A stretch of DNA of 64,000 nt from Methanosphaerula palustris E1-9c (lineage in GTDB: Archaea > Halobacteriota > Methanomicrobia > Methanomicrobiales > Methanospirillaceae), in NCBI RefSeq assembly GCF_000021965.1, contig NC_011832.1, forward strand, positions 2,769,242 through 2,833,241, given 5' to 3'. Below, in pieces: positions 53,380-63,408 of this stretch; position 1 is the stretch's first letter; every line of letters begins with the position of its first letter. The notes beneath the pieces were generated by a model, which saw nothing but the letters and a program-made list of their open reading frames with translations, had not been told where the DNA came from and made no database searches. A program made the position numbers and the translations under genes.

Positions 53380-54676
53380 CGATCAGAAGAACATGGGGAG
53401 CCCCATCCGAGACGGGCACGCTCTGCCCGCCCTTTCCACAGTATCCCTGTCCCATCGTCCGGTCGTTACCGATCAGCACGATGTTGTGGAGAGTTGAGAG
53501 GATCTCCCCTGAGAGCGAGACATCCCGGACCATACCAGTCTTCTCTCCATTCTCGATCATATAACCATACTCTGCATTGAACTGGAAGACACCCCGTCCG
53601 GGGTCCACCTGTCCGCCACGGGAACCACAGAGGAGGATCCCGTCCCTGCACTCTGCAAGGAGCTCGTCGTACGAGGAGTCCCCGTTCTCGATGAACGTGT
53701 TGGACATCCTTACCTGCGGGACCTGCCCTGGCATCGCACGGGCATGGCCGGCGATCCCGTCGCCAACCGCCGCGAGCGTCTCCAGGTTATGGAGGTACGC
53801 CGAGACCACGCCGTGGCTGATCATCTCGGTCCGCACAGGCAGCACCCCCTCCGCATCGCATGGTTCAAACCCGAAGAGGTAGAGGGAGGGATCGTCGGCG
53901 ATCGTCAGTGTTTCGTTGCCGATCCGTTCACCGATCCTTCCCTTCAGCACCGAACTCCCCTCATGGATCAGATCCCCTTCGCTGGCATGGCCGACCGCCT
54001 CGTGGGCGAAGACTCCAGCCAATTCCGGGTCGAGAACGGCACGGAGCGACCCACCCTTCGGGACCTTCGCAGTGAGAAGGGCGATCGCCGTCGCTGCAGC
54101 CTTGCTCCCCATCTCCTCGCGGTGACGGAGGTTGAAGCCGCTGATCGTATGTTCCCGCTCGTACCCCATCTGCATCATCCCCTGCGCTGAGGCGACGGCC
54201 AGCACATTGAACCCGGACCGAACCTGTTCAAACTCCAGTTCGGTTCCATGGCAGTCGGTGAACCGGACCCGTTCGTGCCGCTCGATGTAGGTGGCCCGCG
54301 TGTTCACGATCCCAGGAACCCGGGCCGCCTGCTCGATCGCACCGAGCAGGGCCGTCTTCTCCTCAAGATCCACCTGCAGTGGATCCTCGGCTATGGGAGG
54401 GCCGACCTTCACCCCGTGGGGAGCATCCCCAAGGGTCACCTCCTCCCCAGTGATCGCCGCGATCTCCCGGGCCTTCTCGAGCAGTTCAGTGACGCGGGCA
54501 GGGGTAGGACGGAACGAATCGAGTGAGTAAACGCCCCAGCCCTTCGGTCCGAGCACCCGGATCACTGCCTGATCAAAGAACGAGGTCCCTGCCGACTCCA
54601 CGACACTGTTATCGATATCGATGTGGGTGGCCTCGCCACGCACATGCCTGATATCATAGTATCGGATCCCGTCCAT
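53348..54676 (-). CDS. tldD: TldD-family metalloprotease catalytic subunit
   Basis: A 442-residue protein with the zinc-binding motif HEAVGHASEGD (HExxxH) in GVFAHEAVGHASEGDLIHEGSSVLKGRIGE. Other TldD blocks are MISHGVVSAYLHNLETLA and FQFNAEYGYMIENGEKTGMVRDVSLSGEIL. It forms a heterodimer with TldE, encoded next. Its ATG shares one base with the lonB stop, so protease genes are grouped. A role in RiPP processing is possible in principle, but the distance of 50 kb from the peptide island gives no support. Confidence 0.93.
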   Translation of the reverse strand: MDGIRYYDIRHVRGEATHIDIDNSVVESAGTSFFDQAVIRVLGPKGWGVYSLDSFRPTPARVTELLEKAREIAAITGEEVTLGDAPHGVKVGPPIAEDPLQVDLEEKTALLGAIEQAARVPGIVNTRATYIERHERVRFTDCHGTELEFEQVRSGFNVLAVASAQGMMQMGYEREHTISGFNLRHREEMGSKAAATAIALLTAKVPKGGSLRAVLDPELAGVFAHEAVGHASEGDLIHEGSSVLKGRIGERIGNETLTIADDPSLYLFGFEPCDAEGVLPVRTEMISHGVVSAYLHNLETLAAVGDGIAGHARAMPGQVPQVRMSNTFIENGDSSYDELLAECRDGILLCGSRGGQVDPGRGVFQFNAEYGYMIENGEKTGMVRDVSLSGEILSTLHNIVLIGNDRTMGQGYCGKGGQSVPVSDGAPHVLLIDAVVGGSGSD

Positions 54677-56592
54677 CAGATCACCGTTGGACGGATTCCG
54701 GTCTTGTCGAGGAGGTTGGCGGCCGGCCGCGAGGCCATGTTCTTAATCTTGGAAAGGAAACCCGCCTCGTTCTCCGGGACCAGGGCCTCCTTCAGCACGT
54801 CCTCGATATGATAGACCGGAACGATCTCGATCATTGAGCGGTACCGCTCCTCGATCATCACATCGTTCATGTTCGAGGCCGGGATCAGTACCTTCTTGAT
54901 CCCTGCCTTGGCCGCAGCCTCGATCTTGTAGGTGACCCCCCCAATCGGAAGGACGTCCCCACGAACCGAGAGCGACCCGGTCATCGCGAGATCCTGCCTG
55001 ACCGGGATCCCCTCGATAGCACTGATCACAGCCGTGGCCACACTAACCGATGCCGAGTCGCCGTCCACACCACCGTAGGTGCCGATGAACTGGATATGGA
55101 TGTCAAGCTTCTGGATGTCCTGCCCGGTGAACTTCTTGATGATCGCTGAGACATTGGTGATCGACTCCTGGGCGATCTCCTTGAGCAGCCCGGTGGCGAT
55201 CACCTGGCCGAACTGGCTCTGGCTGAGGGTGACCTCGGCCATGATCGGGAGCACCGAGCCCGAGTCGGCCCCGGTCACGGCAAGCCCGTTCACCCGACCG
55301 ATGCTTGTCCCCTTCACCACCGAGAGATCATAGTCCTTCAACCGCCGGCTGTTCTCATCAGAGATCTGATCCTCGATCGAACGAGCGGTCTCCTTGGCTG
55401 CAAGCACGTGGGCAGCGGTCGTCAGTTCGACCCCATCCTGCCTGGCCAGGTCCCCGGCCACCCGGATCAATCCACCCATGTCACGCAGTTTCAAGGTCAG
55501 GTGCCCTTTGCGCCCTGACCGGCGGCGGCCCTCTCTGAGCACCTCTGCCATTGCACCCTGGTCGAAGTGTGGGATCTTGCCGTCGTTCTTGATCTCCTGG
55601 GCAATGAACCTGATGAACTTCTCACGGTTCTCAGGGGTCTCCTCCATCGACTCGGACATGAAAACCTCGTAACCGTACCCCCTGATACGGGACCGGAGGG
55701 CCGGATGCATCCCCTGGACCGCGTCCAGGTTGCCGGCTGCGATCATCACGAATCGGCACGGGACCGGTTCGGTTCTGACCATCGCACCGCTTGAGCGTTC
55801 ACTTTGCCCGGTGATGGGAAATTCACCCTCTTGCAGTGCTGTCAGCAGGTTCTGTTGTGAACCCGGCGAGAGGGTATTGATCTCATCGATGAAGAGCACA
55901 CCTCCGTTAGCACGGTGGATCGCCCCAGACTCCACACGGTCATGGGCAGGGGTCTCAAGCCCGCCGCTCTGGAACGGGTCATGCCGAACATCCCCGAGCA
56001 AGGCGCCGGCCTGGGAACCGGTCGCATCGATGAACGGAGCTGTCGCGGTGGTATCATTGGAGACGAGCAACTTTGGGATCATCGCCTCATCCTTGGGAGT
56101 GCTGTACCGGAGAGCCATGAAGACGAAGGCTGCAGCGATGATCCCCATCAGCCACTGCATCGTGATGAATGAGTAGCCGATGATCCCGACCATCAGCAAC
56201 ATCATCAACGTGTTCCGGAACTGCGCCCGCTTCTTGGCCTCAGCTTTATGAGCACCGACGATCTGCTTTGCCTTTCCTGCAGGGACGGTCCTGATGATAG
56301 GATTGTTTGAGTCCTCGGCATTGGGGTAGACCAGCAGGTCCTGCAGCTCCTCTTTGGGGAGCAGTTCAGCCATTGCTTTTGCAAGCATCGACTTCCCGGT
56401 CCCCGGGCTACCGATCATCATCACATGACGGCGTTGTATCGCCGCCTTCCTGATCACCTCAACCGCATGCTCCTGACCGATCACCTGATCGATCAGATGC
56501 GCCGGTACCTCAATCTCGGATGAGGTCTCCACCTGCACGTTCTCTAAAATGGTATCCTCGTGCGTTGGCTCCTCATTTACAGTACTGTCCAT
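54676..56592 (-). CDS. lonB: Membrane-bound ATP-dependent protease LonB
   Basis: A protein of about 638 residues, archaeal LonB. The AAA+ Walker A is [13 protein letters not shown], followed by an inserted membrane pair ([33 protein letters not shown]), Walker [13 protein letters not shown], and the C-terminal protease domain with Ser in [12 protein letters not shown] and Lys in [14 protein letters not shown]. It degrades membrane and soluble proteins. ATG 56592 is chosen because GAGGG precedes it; the frame is open 16 codons upstream. Confidence 0.96.
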   Translation of the reverse strand: MDSTVNEEPTHEDTILENVQVETSSEIEVPAHLIDQVIGQEHAVEVIRKAAIQRRHVMMIGSPGTGKSMLAKAMAELLPKEELQDLLVYPNAEDSNNPIIRTVPAGKAKQIVGAHKAEAKKRAQFRNTLMMLLMVGIIGYSFITMQWLMGIIAAAFVFMALRYSTPKDEAMIPKLLVSNDTTATAPFIDATGSQAGALLGDVRHDPFQSGGLETPAHDRVESGAIHRANGGVLFIDEINTLSPGSQQNLLTALQEGEFPITGQSERSSGAMVRTEPVPCRFVMIAAGNLDAVQGMHPALRSRIRGYGYEVFMSESMEETPENREKFIRFIAQEIKNDGKIPHFDQGAMAEVLREGRRRSGRKGHLTLKLRDMGGLIRVAGDLARQDGVELTTAAHVLAAKETARSIEDQISDENSRRLKDYDLSVVKGTSIGRVNGLAVTGADSGSVLPIMAEVTLSQSQFGQVIATGLLKEIAQESITNVSAIIKKFTGQDIQKLDIHIQFIGTYGGVDGDSASVSVATAVISAIEGIPVRQDLAMTGSLSVRGDVLPIGGVTYKIEAAAKAGIKKVLIPASNMNDVMIEERYRSMIEIVPVYHIEDVLKEALVPENEAGFLSKIKNMASRPAANLLDKTGIRPTVI

Positions 56593-56675
56593 TATGATTT
56601 TTCCCTCTTCAATCCTTCTTAATTTATATAATTTATGCATGATTGTTTAAGTACTTTCAGCTAAGGTATGATCAC

Positions 56676-57521
56676 ATGAAGGTAATCAGTACAGAGCGTT
56701 CACAGGTGCTCGGTGCGCGTGTAGCAGCCAGTCTGGGCGTTGAACTGGTAGACGTCAAATTTTCCCAGTTTCCTGACGGGGAATCGTATCTGAACAGAAG
56801 CAGCCTCGACGATCAGACCGTGATTATTGGGAGCGTCACTGACAACAATGCCCTCGTCGAACTGCTGCTGCTGATCGACGCCTGCGATACCTCGGAGAAC
56901 ACCCTGATCCTCCCGTACATGGCATATGCACGTCAGGACCAGCGGTTCAAGGACGGTGAACCGATCTCTGCCCGGGCCGTAGCCCGGGCAGTCAGTAGAG
57001 GGGTCAGCAGGGTGAAAACGATCAACATCCATCAGGAGGAGGCGCTCTCGTACTTTGATGTCCCTGCAGAGGATCTCTCGATGGCACCAGATATCGGAAG
57101 ACACCTGCAGGTGATGGGGTTGACCGATCCGTTGCTGCTGGCCCCTGACGAGGGAGCGGCCAGGTTTGTCGCTGATGTTGCAGCTGCCGACGGGTGGGAC
57201 TGTGATCATCTGCAGAAGACACGACATTCGGGCGATCAGGTCACCATCGCACCCAAGTTGTTGCCGGTGGAAGGAAGGGAGGTCGTTATCATCGATGATA
57301 TTATCTCTACCGGAGGGACGCTGGCCACGGCTGCCGGGATGCTAACTGTCCAGGGGGCATCCCGTGTCGACGCGATCTGCGTCCACGGGGTGCTGACAGG
57401 CGGAGCCTATGCTCACCTCTGTGCATCAGGGGTCGGCCAGGTGATCGCCACAGATACGATCGAACGGGGATGCAGCCGGATCACGGCCGCGGACTGCATC
57501 GTTCGAGCCCTGCAGGACTGA
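56676..57521 (+). CDS. prs: Ribose-phosphate pyrophosphokinase
   Basis: A 281-residue enzyme making PRPP from ribose 5-phosphate and ATP. Blocks are FSQFPDGESYLNRSS, YMAYARQDQRFKDGEPISARAVAR and the PRPP-binding VIIDDIISTGGTLATAA. The ATG at 56676 follows AAGGTATGATC and gives the normal N-terminus. Overlaps rtcA by one base. Confidence 0.97.
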   Translation: MKVISTERSQVLGARVAASLGVELVDVKFSQFPDGESYLNRSSLDDQTVIIGSVTDNNALVELLLLIDACDTSENTLILPYMAYARQDQRFKDGEPISARAVARAVSRGVSRVKTINIHQEEALSYFDVPAEDLSMAPDIGRHLQVMGLTDPLLLAPDEGAARFVADVAAADGWDCDHLQKTRHSGDQVTIAPKLLPVEGREVVIIDDIISTGGTLATAAGMLTVQGASRVDAICVHGVLTGGAYAHLCASGVGQVIATDTIERGCSRITAADCIVRALQD

Positions 57522-58507
57522 TGCTTGCGATCGACGGCGCCTCTCTCGAAGGGGGCGGTCAGATCATCAGAACGGCGGTGGCCTGCGCTGCACTGACCGG
57601 CCAATCGATTGTGGTGGATCATATCCGGGCCAGGCGATCCAACCCGGGGCTGAAGAACCAGCACCTGGCCGCCATCCAGGCAGTGGCCGCCACCTGCGAG
57701 GCAGAGGTCCAGGGGGCGATGATGGGATCCAATCAACTGATCTTCCGGCCGGGATCCCCAAGGAGAGCGGAAGTCACGGTCGACACGGGGACGGCCGGGG
57801 CGATTCCGCTGATCATCCAGGCCTGGCTGCCGGTCGCGATGCTCCATGGGGGATCGCTCACGGTGACCGGCGGAACCGAGGTGCGAGGAGCGCCGACAAT
57901 CGACTATCTGGAGCATCTGCTGTTGCGGGTGCTCAGGCACCACGGGGCGGAGGTCACCCTCGATATTCAGCAGCGGGGGTACTTCCCGGCAGGGGGCGGG
58001 ACGGTGAAGGTCACGGTCGCCCCATCCACCCTCGACCCGATCAGGATCAGCGAATCACTCAGACGATCGACCGGCATCTGCTCCTCGGCCGCTGGCCTCC
58101 CGGGCCATGTTGTCGAGCGACAGATGTCCGCGGCAGAGAGAGCGATGCGAGGGATCCCAGATATCGAAATCCCGAAGCGGTTGAAAGATCTGCGGACTGG
58201 AGGTTGCCCGGGGTCGTCGTGCACAGTATGGGCCGGCACCCACGGGGGGAGCATGCTCGGAAGGCCGGGACTTCCCGCCGAGAAGATTGGGGCTGGAGCG
58301 GTTGCGAACCTACAGGAAGAATGCGCCGTAGGCAGCGATGTGGACCAGTACCTCGCCGACCAATTGCTCGTCTATCTGGCGGTCGCCGGAGGACAGTATA
58401 CCTCCAGCAGGTTTACGCTTCACGCCAAGACGATGCTCTGGCTCCTCAATCTCTTCAGGTATCGAATCCGGTATTCCGGTGATACCATCACGGAGTTCTC
58501 TGCATGA
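57521..58507 (+). CDS. rtcA: RNA 3'-terminal phosphate cyclase
   Basis: A 328-residue enzyme that converts RNA 3'-phosphates to 2',3'-cyclic phosphates using ATP. The N-terminal GASLEGGGQIIRTAVA and RRSNPGLKNQHLAAIQAV, the middle YFPAGGGTVKV and the C-terminal SRFTLHAKTMLWLLN (catalytic His region) are family marks. ATG 57521 begins at the last base of the prs stop. The product may help RNA repair or tRNA splicing. Confidence 0.95.
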   Translation: MLAIDGASLEGGGQIIRTAVACAALTGQSIVVDHIRARRSNPGLKNQHLAAIQAVAATCEAEVQGAMMGSNQLIFRPGSPRRAEVTVDTGTAGAIPLIIQAWLPVAMLHGGSLTVTGGTEVRGAPTIDYLEHLLLRVLRHHGAEVTLDIQQRGYFPAGGGTVKVTVAPSTLDPIRISESLRRSTGICSSAAGLPGHVVERQMSAAERAMRGIPDIEIPKRLKDLRTGGCPGSSCTVWAGTHGGSMLGRPGLPAEKIGAGAVANLQEECAVGSDVDQYLADQLLVYLAVAGGQYTSSRFTLHAKTMLWLLNLFRYRIRYSGDTITEFSA

Positions 58508-58986
58508 AATTTGTGCTGGACGCCTCGTTTTTCTTCGCCGGGGCAGAGACGGATCGGCTCCCCAGGCAGGTCAACCAAGAGATGGAACTGTACACAACGC
58601 CTGAGGTGGTGGACGAGGTGAAAGATCTCTCTTCCCGCTGCAGGCTCGAGGCGCTGACTGAAGTTGGGCTGAAGGTGATGACACCTTCAAAGGAGGCATG
58701 CCATCGGGTCGACCTTGCTGCAGGAGTCAGCGGGGATCGGCCGGTCCTCTCCCCGACCGACATATCTCTGCTCTCCCTCGCACTCGACCTAGTCGCTATC
58801 CTGGTGACCGACGACTTCGCAGTTCAGAACACGGCAAAGGTTGTAGGGGTCGCAACCGCGGCCATCCAGCAACGGAAGGCCAGGTACAGGCGATGGCGGT
58901 TCCGATGCTCAGGGTGTGGCAGATATTACGATGAGATCGGAGAATGCCAGGTCTGCGGAGCAGAGATCAAAAGAAAACTTAAATAG
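58504..58986 (+). CDS. nob1: Nob1-like PIN-domain endonuclease with zinc ribbon
   Basis: A 160-residue protein: a PIN nuclease domain with acidic residues in [30 protein letters not shown] and [10 protein letters not shown], then a zinc ribbon [18 protein letters not shown]. It trims the 3' end of 16S rRNA precursors in archaea. Overlaps rtcA by 4 bases (ATGA). Confidence 0.94.
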   Translation: MKFVLDASFFFAGAETDRLPRQVNQEMELYTTPEVVDEVKDLSSRCRLEALTEVGLKVMTPSKEACHRVDLAAGVSGDRPVLSPTDISLLSLALDLVAILVTDDFAVQNTAKVVGVATAAIQQRKARYRRWRFRCSGCGRYYDEIGECQVCGAEIKRKLK

Positions 58987-59008
58987 ATTCCTTTTGTACC
59001 TCTCTCGT

Positions 59009-59629
59009 ATGTCATCCCTCGATGAATTGATACAGAAAGCAAGGATGCTCCTCTCTGAGGGGCACAGTCCCGGCCAGATAGCCGATGAACTGAGCCTCTC
59101 GATGGAGACCGTCACCTGGCTCTTGACCCAGAAGAAAGGGGATACAGCACCGAAAGACGTCCATATTGACTGGACGGTGGTCAGCAGCAATGGGCATCTC
59201 CTCGATGGGATCGCCTCGCTAATGATCGAACGATATTACTGCGCCCACCCCTTTGAATCCGTAGAAGGGCAGTGCCCTTCCCTTGGGAGTAATGCAATTG
59301 TTGGGATTGCACTGTCGGGGGTTCCGCTCGCAACCCTGATCGCCCAGAAAGAGCAGATGAAGCTGGCCATTTACCACCCGGCCAAGCATAGTAGTGGTGA
59401 GAATCCGGTCGGATCGATCAGCGGAAACTTCTCACAGGTAGGCGGAGAGAATGCGATCATCGTCGACGATGTGATCACCTCAGGGAGGACGATGCATGAG
59501 GTGGTCAGGTACCTGCGCAGGCACAAGGCAACGCCGCTCGCCATCTGGGTTCTCTTCGACAAGCTCGGGATCAAGGAGGTCGAGGGCGTTCCAGTCTATT
59601 CGGTCTTCACAATCTCGCGTATAGACTGA
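59009..59629 (+). CDS. gfcR: GfcR-like HTH/phosphoribosyltransferase regulator
   Basis: A 206-residue protein with an N-terminal helix-turn-helix ([26 protein letters not shown]) joined to a type I phosphoribosyltransferase domain with the PRPP motif [16 protein letters not shown]. Resembles GfcR, a haloarchaeal transcription factor controlling sugar metabolism, and PyrE-like annotations. Start 59009 has no ribosome site; an AAACTTAAATAG stretch about 25 bases upstream suggests a leaderless transcript. Target genes are unknown. Confidence 0.85.
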   Translation: MSSLDELIQKARMLLSEGHSPGQIADELSLSMETVTWLLTQKKGDTAPKDVHIDWTVVSSNGHLLDGIASLMIERYYCAHPFESVEGQCPSLGSNAIVGIALSGVPLATLIAQKEQMKLAIYHPAKHSSGENPVGSISGNFSQVGGENAIIVDDVITSGRTMHEVVRYLRRHKATPLAIWVLFDKLGIKEVEGVPVYSVFTISRID

Positions 59630-59664
59630 GTATTACCATCATTCCTGCAGGATCATACCAATAA

Positions 59665-59705
59665 TTTATATAGAAGTTCAATTCAATTTTTTACCATATT
59701 GGAGG
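59665..59705 (+). promoter_or_regulatory. Promoter and ribosome site of the thermosome gene
   Basis: TTTATATAG at 59665-59673 is a good TATA box, followed by GGAGG at 59701-59705, seven bases before the ATG at 59713. Predicted leader is about 20 bases. Confidence 0.75.
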
Positions 59706-59712
59706 ATTAATA

Positions 59713-61296
59713 ATGCTTGCAGGACAGCCAGTCATCATTCTAAAGGATAATGTTGAGCGAACCAGAGGGCAGGAGGCCCAGCGCTCGAATATTGCAGCAG
59801 CAAAGGCGATAGCCTCGGCAGTGCGGACCACGCTCGGTCCCCGTGGGATGGACAAGATGCTGGTAAGTTCTACCGGCGATGTGGTCATCACCAACGATGG
59901 GGCAACGATCCTGCACGAGATCTCTGTCCAGCACCCCGGTGCCAAGATGGTGATCGAAGTCGCAGAGACACAGGACGACGAAGTCGGCGACGGTACCACC
60001 ACCGCGTGTATCCTCGTTGGTTCCTTGATGGAACAGGCAGAGCAGATGCTCGTCAAACAGATCCACCCGACGATCATCGCCCAGGGGTACAGACTCGGGA
60101 TGCAGAAGGCACTTGAGATCCTGAACACCATGGCACTGAAGATCGACGCGACGGACCGTGATGCACTGCTCAAGATTGCAGACACCTCGATGACCGGCAA
60201 GTCGATCGAGTCGGTCAAGGGAAAACTGAACGGGATCGTCGTCGATGCGGTGATGAGCGTTGGGGAGACCAAAAACGGTAAAGTCGTCGTCGATCGTGAT
60301 GACATCATGATCAAGAAGCAGACCGGCGAGAGCATGGACGATGCTGAACTGATCCGTGGGATTGTCATCGACAAGAGCCGGGTCTCAGAGCAGATGCCGT
60401 CTAAGGTCGTCGAGGCGAAAGTCGCCCTGATTGCATCACCCCTCGAAGTGACCAAGACTCAGGTCAAGTCCAAGATCAAGATCACCGACTCTGCACAGAT
60501 GAATGCATTCGGGGCCTCTGAACGCGAATCCTTGAAGAAACTCGCAGATGCCGTAATCGCCGCTGGCGCAAATGTGCTCCTCTGTCAGAAAGGGATTGCA
60601 GATGCAGTCCAGTTCTACCTAGCCAAGGCCGGAGTTCTCGCCGTCGACGACGTCAAGGAGAAGGATATGAAGTATGCGGCCAAGGCATTGCATGCGACGA
60701 TCGTCAACAAGACCGAAGACCTGACCGCTGCAGACCTTGGGTACGCTGCACTGGTCGCAGAGAAGGAGGATGCAAATCTGATCACCATTTCCGGCTGCAA
60801 GAATCCAAAGGCGATCACCATCCTGCTCCGTGGTTCGACCGACTACCTGATCGATGAACTCGAGCGTGCCGTCGTCGACGGGACCAGCGTGGTCGCCGAT
60901 GCGATGGAGGACGGAACCTTTGTGGTTGGTGGCGGCGCCATCGAGACCGAACTGCTGTTGAAACTCAGAGAGTATGCAGAGTCAGTCGGTGGTAGAGTCC
61001 AAATCCCGCTCGAAGCGTTCGCAAATGTCTTCGAAGCGGTCCCCCTGACCCTCGCCGAGAATTCAGGCTACAACCCCCTCGACAAACTGGTTGCGCTGAA
61101 GTCGGCACACTCCAATGGACAGAAGTTTGCCGGGCTCAATGTCTACACCGGCGAGATCGTCGACATGTTTGAGGCCGGAGTCATCGAACCACTGCGTGTC
61201 AAGAAGCAGGCGATTCAATCAGCCGCAGAGACAGCGAGCATGCTGATCCGTGTGGATGACATGATGATCACCCAGAACCGGGCACCAGGACAGTAA
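59713..61296 (+). CDS. thsA: Thermosome subunit (group II chaperonin)
   Basis: A 527-residue CCT-family chaperonin that folds proteins in a double-ring complex. Motifs are RTTLGPRGMDKMLV, VTNDGATIL-type TNDGATILHE, the catalytic GDGTTTACIL and a C-terminal FVVGGGAIETEL. The protein ends MITQNRAPGQ, so the Gly-Gly-Met-rich tail of many archaeal thermosomes is absent. Strong TATA box and ribosome site imply high expression. Confidence 0.96.
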   Translation: MLAGQPVIILKDNVERTRGQEAQRSNIAAAKAIASAVRTTLGPRGMDKMLVSSTGDVVITNDGATILHEISVQHPGAKMVIEVAETQDDEVGDGTTTACILVGSLMEQAEQMLVKQIHPTIIAQGYRLGMQKALEILNTMALKIDATDRDALLKIADTSMTGKSIESVKGKLNGIVVDAVMSVGETKNGKVVVDRDDIMIKKQTGESMDDAELIRGIVIDKSRVSEQMPSKVVEAKVALIASPLEVTKTQVKSKIKITDSAQMNAFGASERESLKKLADAVIAAGANVLLCQKGIADAVQFYLAKAGVLAVDDVKEKDMKYAAKALHATIVNKTEDLTAADLGYAALVAEKEDANLITISGCKNPKAITILLRGSTDYLIDELERAVVDGTSVVADAMEDGTFVVGGGAIETELLLKLREYAESVGGRVQIPLEAFANVFEAVPLTLAENSGYNPLDKLVALKSAHSNGQKFAGLNVYTGEIVDMFEAGVIEPLRVKKQAIQSAAETASMLIRVDDMMITQNRAPGQ

Positions 61297-61383
61297 GGGT
61301 ACCCGGTGGTATGAGGATGGCCCACACCCTCATCTGGTGTACAGGGATCTGAGTATCATCTCGATCCCTATCCACCACTATCT

Positions 61384-61393
61384 TTTATATAAA
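61384..61393 (+). promoter_or_regulatory. TATA box of tRNA-Ser
   Basis: TTTATATAAA lies 28-37 bases before the first base of the tRNA, the usual archaeal distance. Confidence 0.7.
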
Positions 61394-61420
61394 TCGGAGA
61401 CAAATTTAGTAAGTCGGCGT

Positions 61421-61505
61421 GCCGAGGTAGTCTAGTCCGGTAAGGCGGTGGCCTCGAAAGCCACTGGTGCTTGGCACCTCGGGAGTTCAAATCTCCCCCT
61501 CGGCG
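61421..61505 (+). tRNA. tRNA-Ser (CGA anticodon)
   Basis: An 85-nt class II tRNA. The acceptor stem GCCGAGG pairs with CCTCGGC. The anticodon stem GTGGC/GCCAC encloses the loop CTCGAAA (anticodon CGA, for UCG codons). The long variable arm is TGGTGCTTGGCACC, and the T-stem GGGAG/CTCCC encloses TTCAAAT. The discriminator is G as expected for serine. The CCA end is not encoded. No intron. Confidence 0.95.
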
Positions 61506-61622
61506 TTTGTTCTTTGAGATCTGCTCCGTTCCTGAAGATAAACCAAAATAGGCATATTTTTCTATCAGTATCGTCCAGATCGTACTCAGAACAGGGTACC
61601 TCCCTGCAATTGAAGATGACCC

Positions 61623-63404
61623 ATGATTGCGCTGCTCCTCGTGGATGACGAACCCACCCTGCTCGAAGTGGCCCGTCTCTTTCTTGAACGTTCAGGGATG
61701 ATTACTGTTACTCCCGCTGAATCTCCAGGAGGAGCGTTAGCACTGCTCAAAGAGACCCCATTCGACGTGATCGTCTCAGACTATGAGATGCCCGGGATGA
61801 ATGGAATAGAACTTCTCAAGATCATCAGGTCAACAGGGAACACCATTCCATTCATCATCTTCACAGGAAAAGGGCGGGAGCAGATCGTCATCGAGGCCCT
61901 GAACCAGGGAGCCGATTTCTACCTCCAGAAGGGTGGAGACCCCCGTTCACAGTTCGCCGAGTTGGAGCACAAGGTGAAGAGGGCGGTTGCACAGCAGAAG
62001 AGCGACCTGGCTCTTCGTCAGAGTGAAGAGCGGTTCCGGCTGCTGGCTGAGAACGGGACCGATATGATCTCCTGTCATACCCCAGACGGGACTTACCGAT
62101 ATGCTTCACCGGCCTGCATACATCTCCTTGGGTACCAGCCAGAGGAACTGATTGGCCACGCCGCCTATGAGTTCATCCACCCCGACGATATTCCAAAGAT
62201 CCGCGAGTGTGCAGAGAAGGCCGTTATCGATTCTTCACCATCCCTAACAACCTATCGGATCAGGCGAAAGGACGGGAGGTACTGCTGGGTCGAGTCGACC
62301 CACCGGCTGATCAGGATACCAGGACAGGGGCTGGAGACCCAGGTCTCATCACGGGACATCTCCGCACGGAAGGTTGCAGAGGAGCAGGCATGGTTCCAGA
62401 TGGAACTGCTCAACCATATTAGCCAGGCGGTGGTCGTGACCGATCCAGAGGGGACGATCGTCTCCTGGAATCGAAGTGCCGAGGTGCTCTATGGCTGGAA
62501 GGCAGGAGAGGCCAGAGGGAAGAGGAGAGATGTCCTGATTGCCACGCTGACCGATGAACCCTCAAAAGAACGGATCACCCAGGCCACCCAGGGAGGAGAG
62601 AAGTGGAGTGAGGCGATCGCAGTCAGGCGACGTGATAACCTGGTGGTAAACGTCAGGATGAGCTGGTGTCCCCTCCATAACCAGAATCAGCAGCAGATCG
62701 GAGCGGTCTGTGTCTCTGAAGAAGTGAACCCCCGAACTGACAGGACAAACCTGTACCTCGACATCATGACCCATGATATCAACAATGCAGTTATGTCGGC
62801 CCTCGGGTACGCCGATTGTCTCTCTGGGATGCTCGATGAGAACGAAGCCTCGATGACAACAAAACTCCAGACCTGTATCCGCCATTCAATTGAGATCATC
62901 GATAACATCTCGACAATCAGAAAGATCGCCGAGGAACAGAAAACCCCCCATAATATCGATCTGGATCAGGTGATAAAAACCCAGATCACTCACTTTCCAG
63001 GAACACCGATTCACTATAACGGTCAGAGAACGATTGTCTCTGCAGATGACCTGCTTGGAGGGGTGCTGACCAACCTGATAGGGAACAGCAGAAAGTTCGC
63101 CGGTCCAAAAGGAACGATCACCATCAGGGTCGAACCGACTGATCAGGAGTACCTGGTCTCTGTGGAGGATAACGGCCCGGGTATCCCTGATAACAAGAAA
63201 CAGTTGATCTTCAACCGGTTCCAGAGGGGTGCAGGCGAGGAGAACAGAAAAGGGCTCGGGTTGTACATCGCACAGATGCTGGTCGAACGGTATGGGGGAA
63301 GGATCTGGGCTGATGACCGGGTGGCAGGTGAGCCCGGTGAAGGGGCAGCGATCCGGTTCACCCTACCAGTGGCAAGGGATTTAACCGGCTGTGAAGAGAT
63401 ATGA
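61623..63404 (+). CDS. Hybrid receiver-PAS-PAS-histidine kinase
   Basis: A 593-residue cytosolic signalling protein. Order: an N-terminal receiver domain (residues 1-118) with phosphoacceptor Asp53 in VSDYEMPG, two PAS domains (about 130-250 and 258-365; FRLLAENGTDMISC and ISQAVVVTDPEGTIVSWN), and a dimerisation helix with His384 in IMTHDINNA. The ATPase domain has the N box, VEDNGPGIPDNKKQLIF and GLGLYIAQMLVERYGG. A receiver at the N-terminus makes it probably downstream of another kinase. No transmembrane segment. This layout is common in Methanomicrobiales. Confidence 0.94.
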   Translation: MIALLLVDDEPTLLEVARLFLERSGMITVTPAESPGGALALLKETPFDVIVSDYEMPGMNGIELLKIIRSTGNTIPFIIFTGKGREQIVIEALNQGADFYLQKGGDPRSQFAELEHKVKRAVAQQKSDLALRQSEERFRLLAENGTDMISCHTPDGTYRYASPACIHLLGYQPEELIGHAAYEFIHPDDIPKIRECAEKAVIDSSPSLTTYRIRRKDGRYCWVESTHRLIRIPGQGLETQVSSRDISARKVAEEQAWFQMELLNHISQAVVVTDPEGTIVSWNRSAEVLYGWKAGEARGKRRDVLIATLTDEPSKERITQATQGGEKWSEAIAVRRRDNLVVNVRMSWCPLHNQNQQQIGAVCVSEEVNPRTDRTNLYLDIMTHDINNAVMSALGYADCLSGMLDENEASMTTKLQTCIRHSIEIIDNISTIRKIAEEQKTPHNIDLDQVIKTQITHFPGTPIHYNGQRTIVSADDLLGGVLTNLIGNSRKFAGPKGTITIRVEPTDQEYLVSVEDNGPGIPDNKKQLIFNRFQRGAGEENRKGLGLYIAQMLVERYGGRIWADDRVAGEPGEGAAIRFTLPVARDLTGCEEI

Positions 63405-63408
63405 GCAT

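Noticed and set aside
52078-54676. TldD/TldE as the processing protease of the peptide island
   Set aside because: TldD/E can mature bacterial peptides, but the genes are about 50 kb away and are part of the ordinary core set of methanogens; nothing in the sequence connects them.
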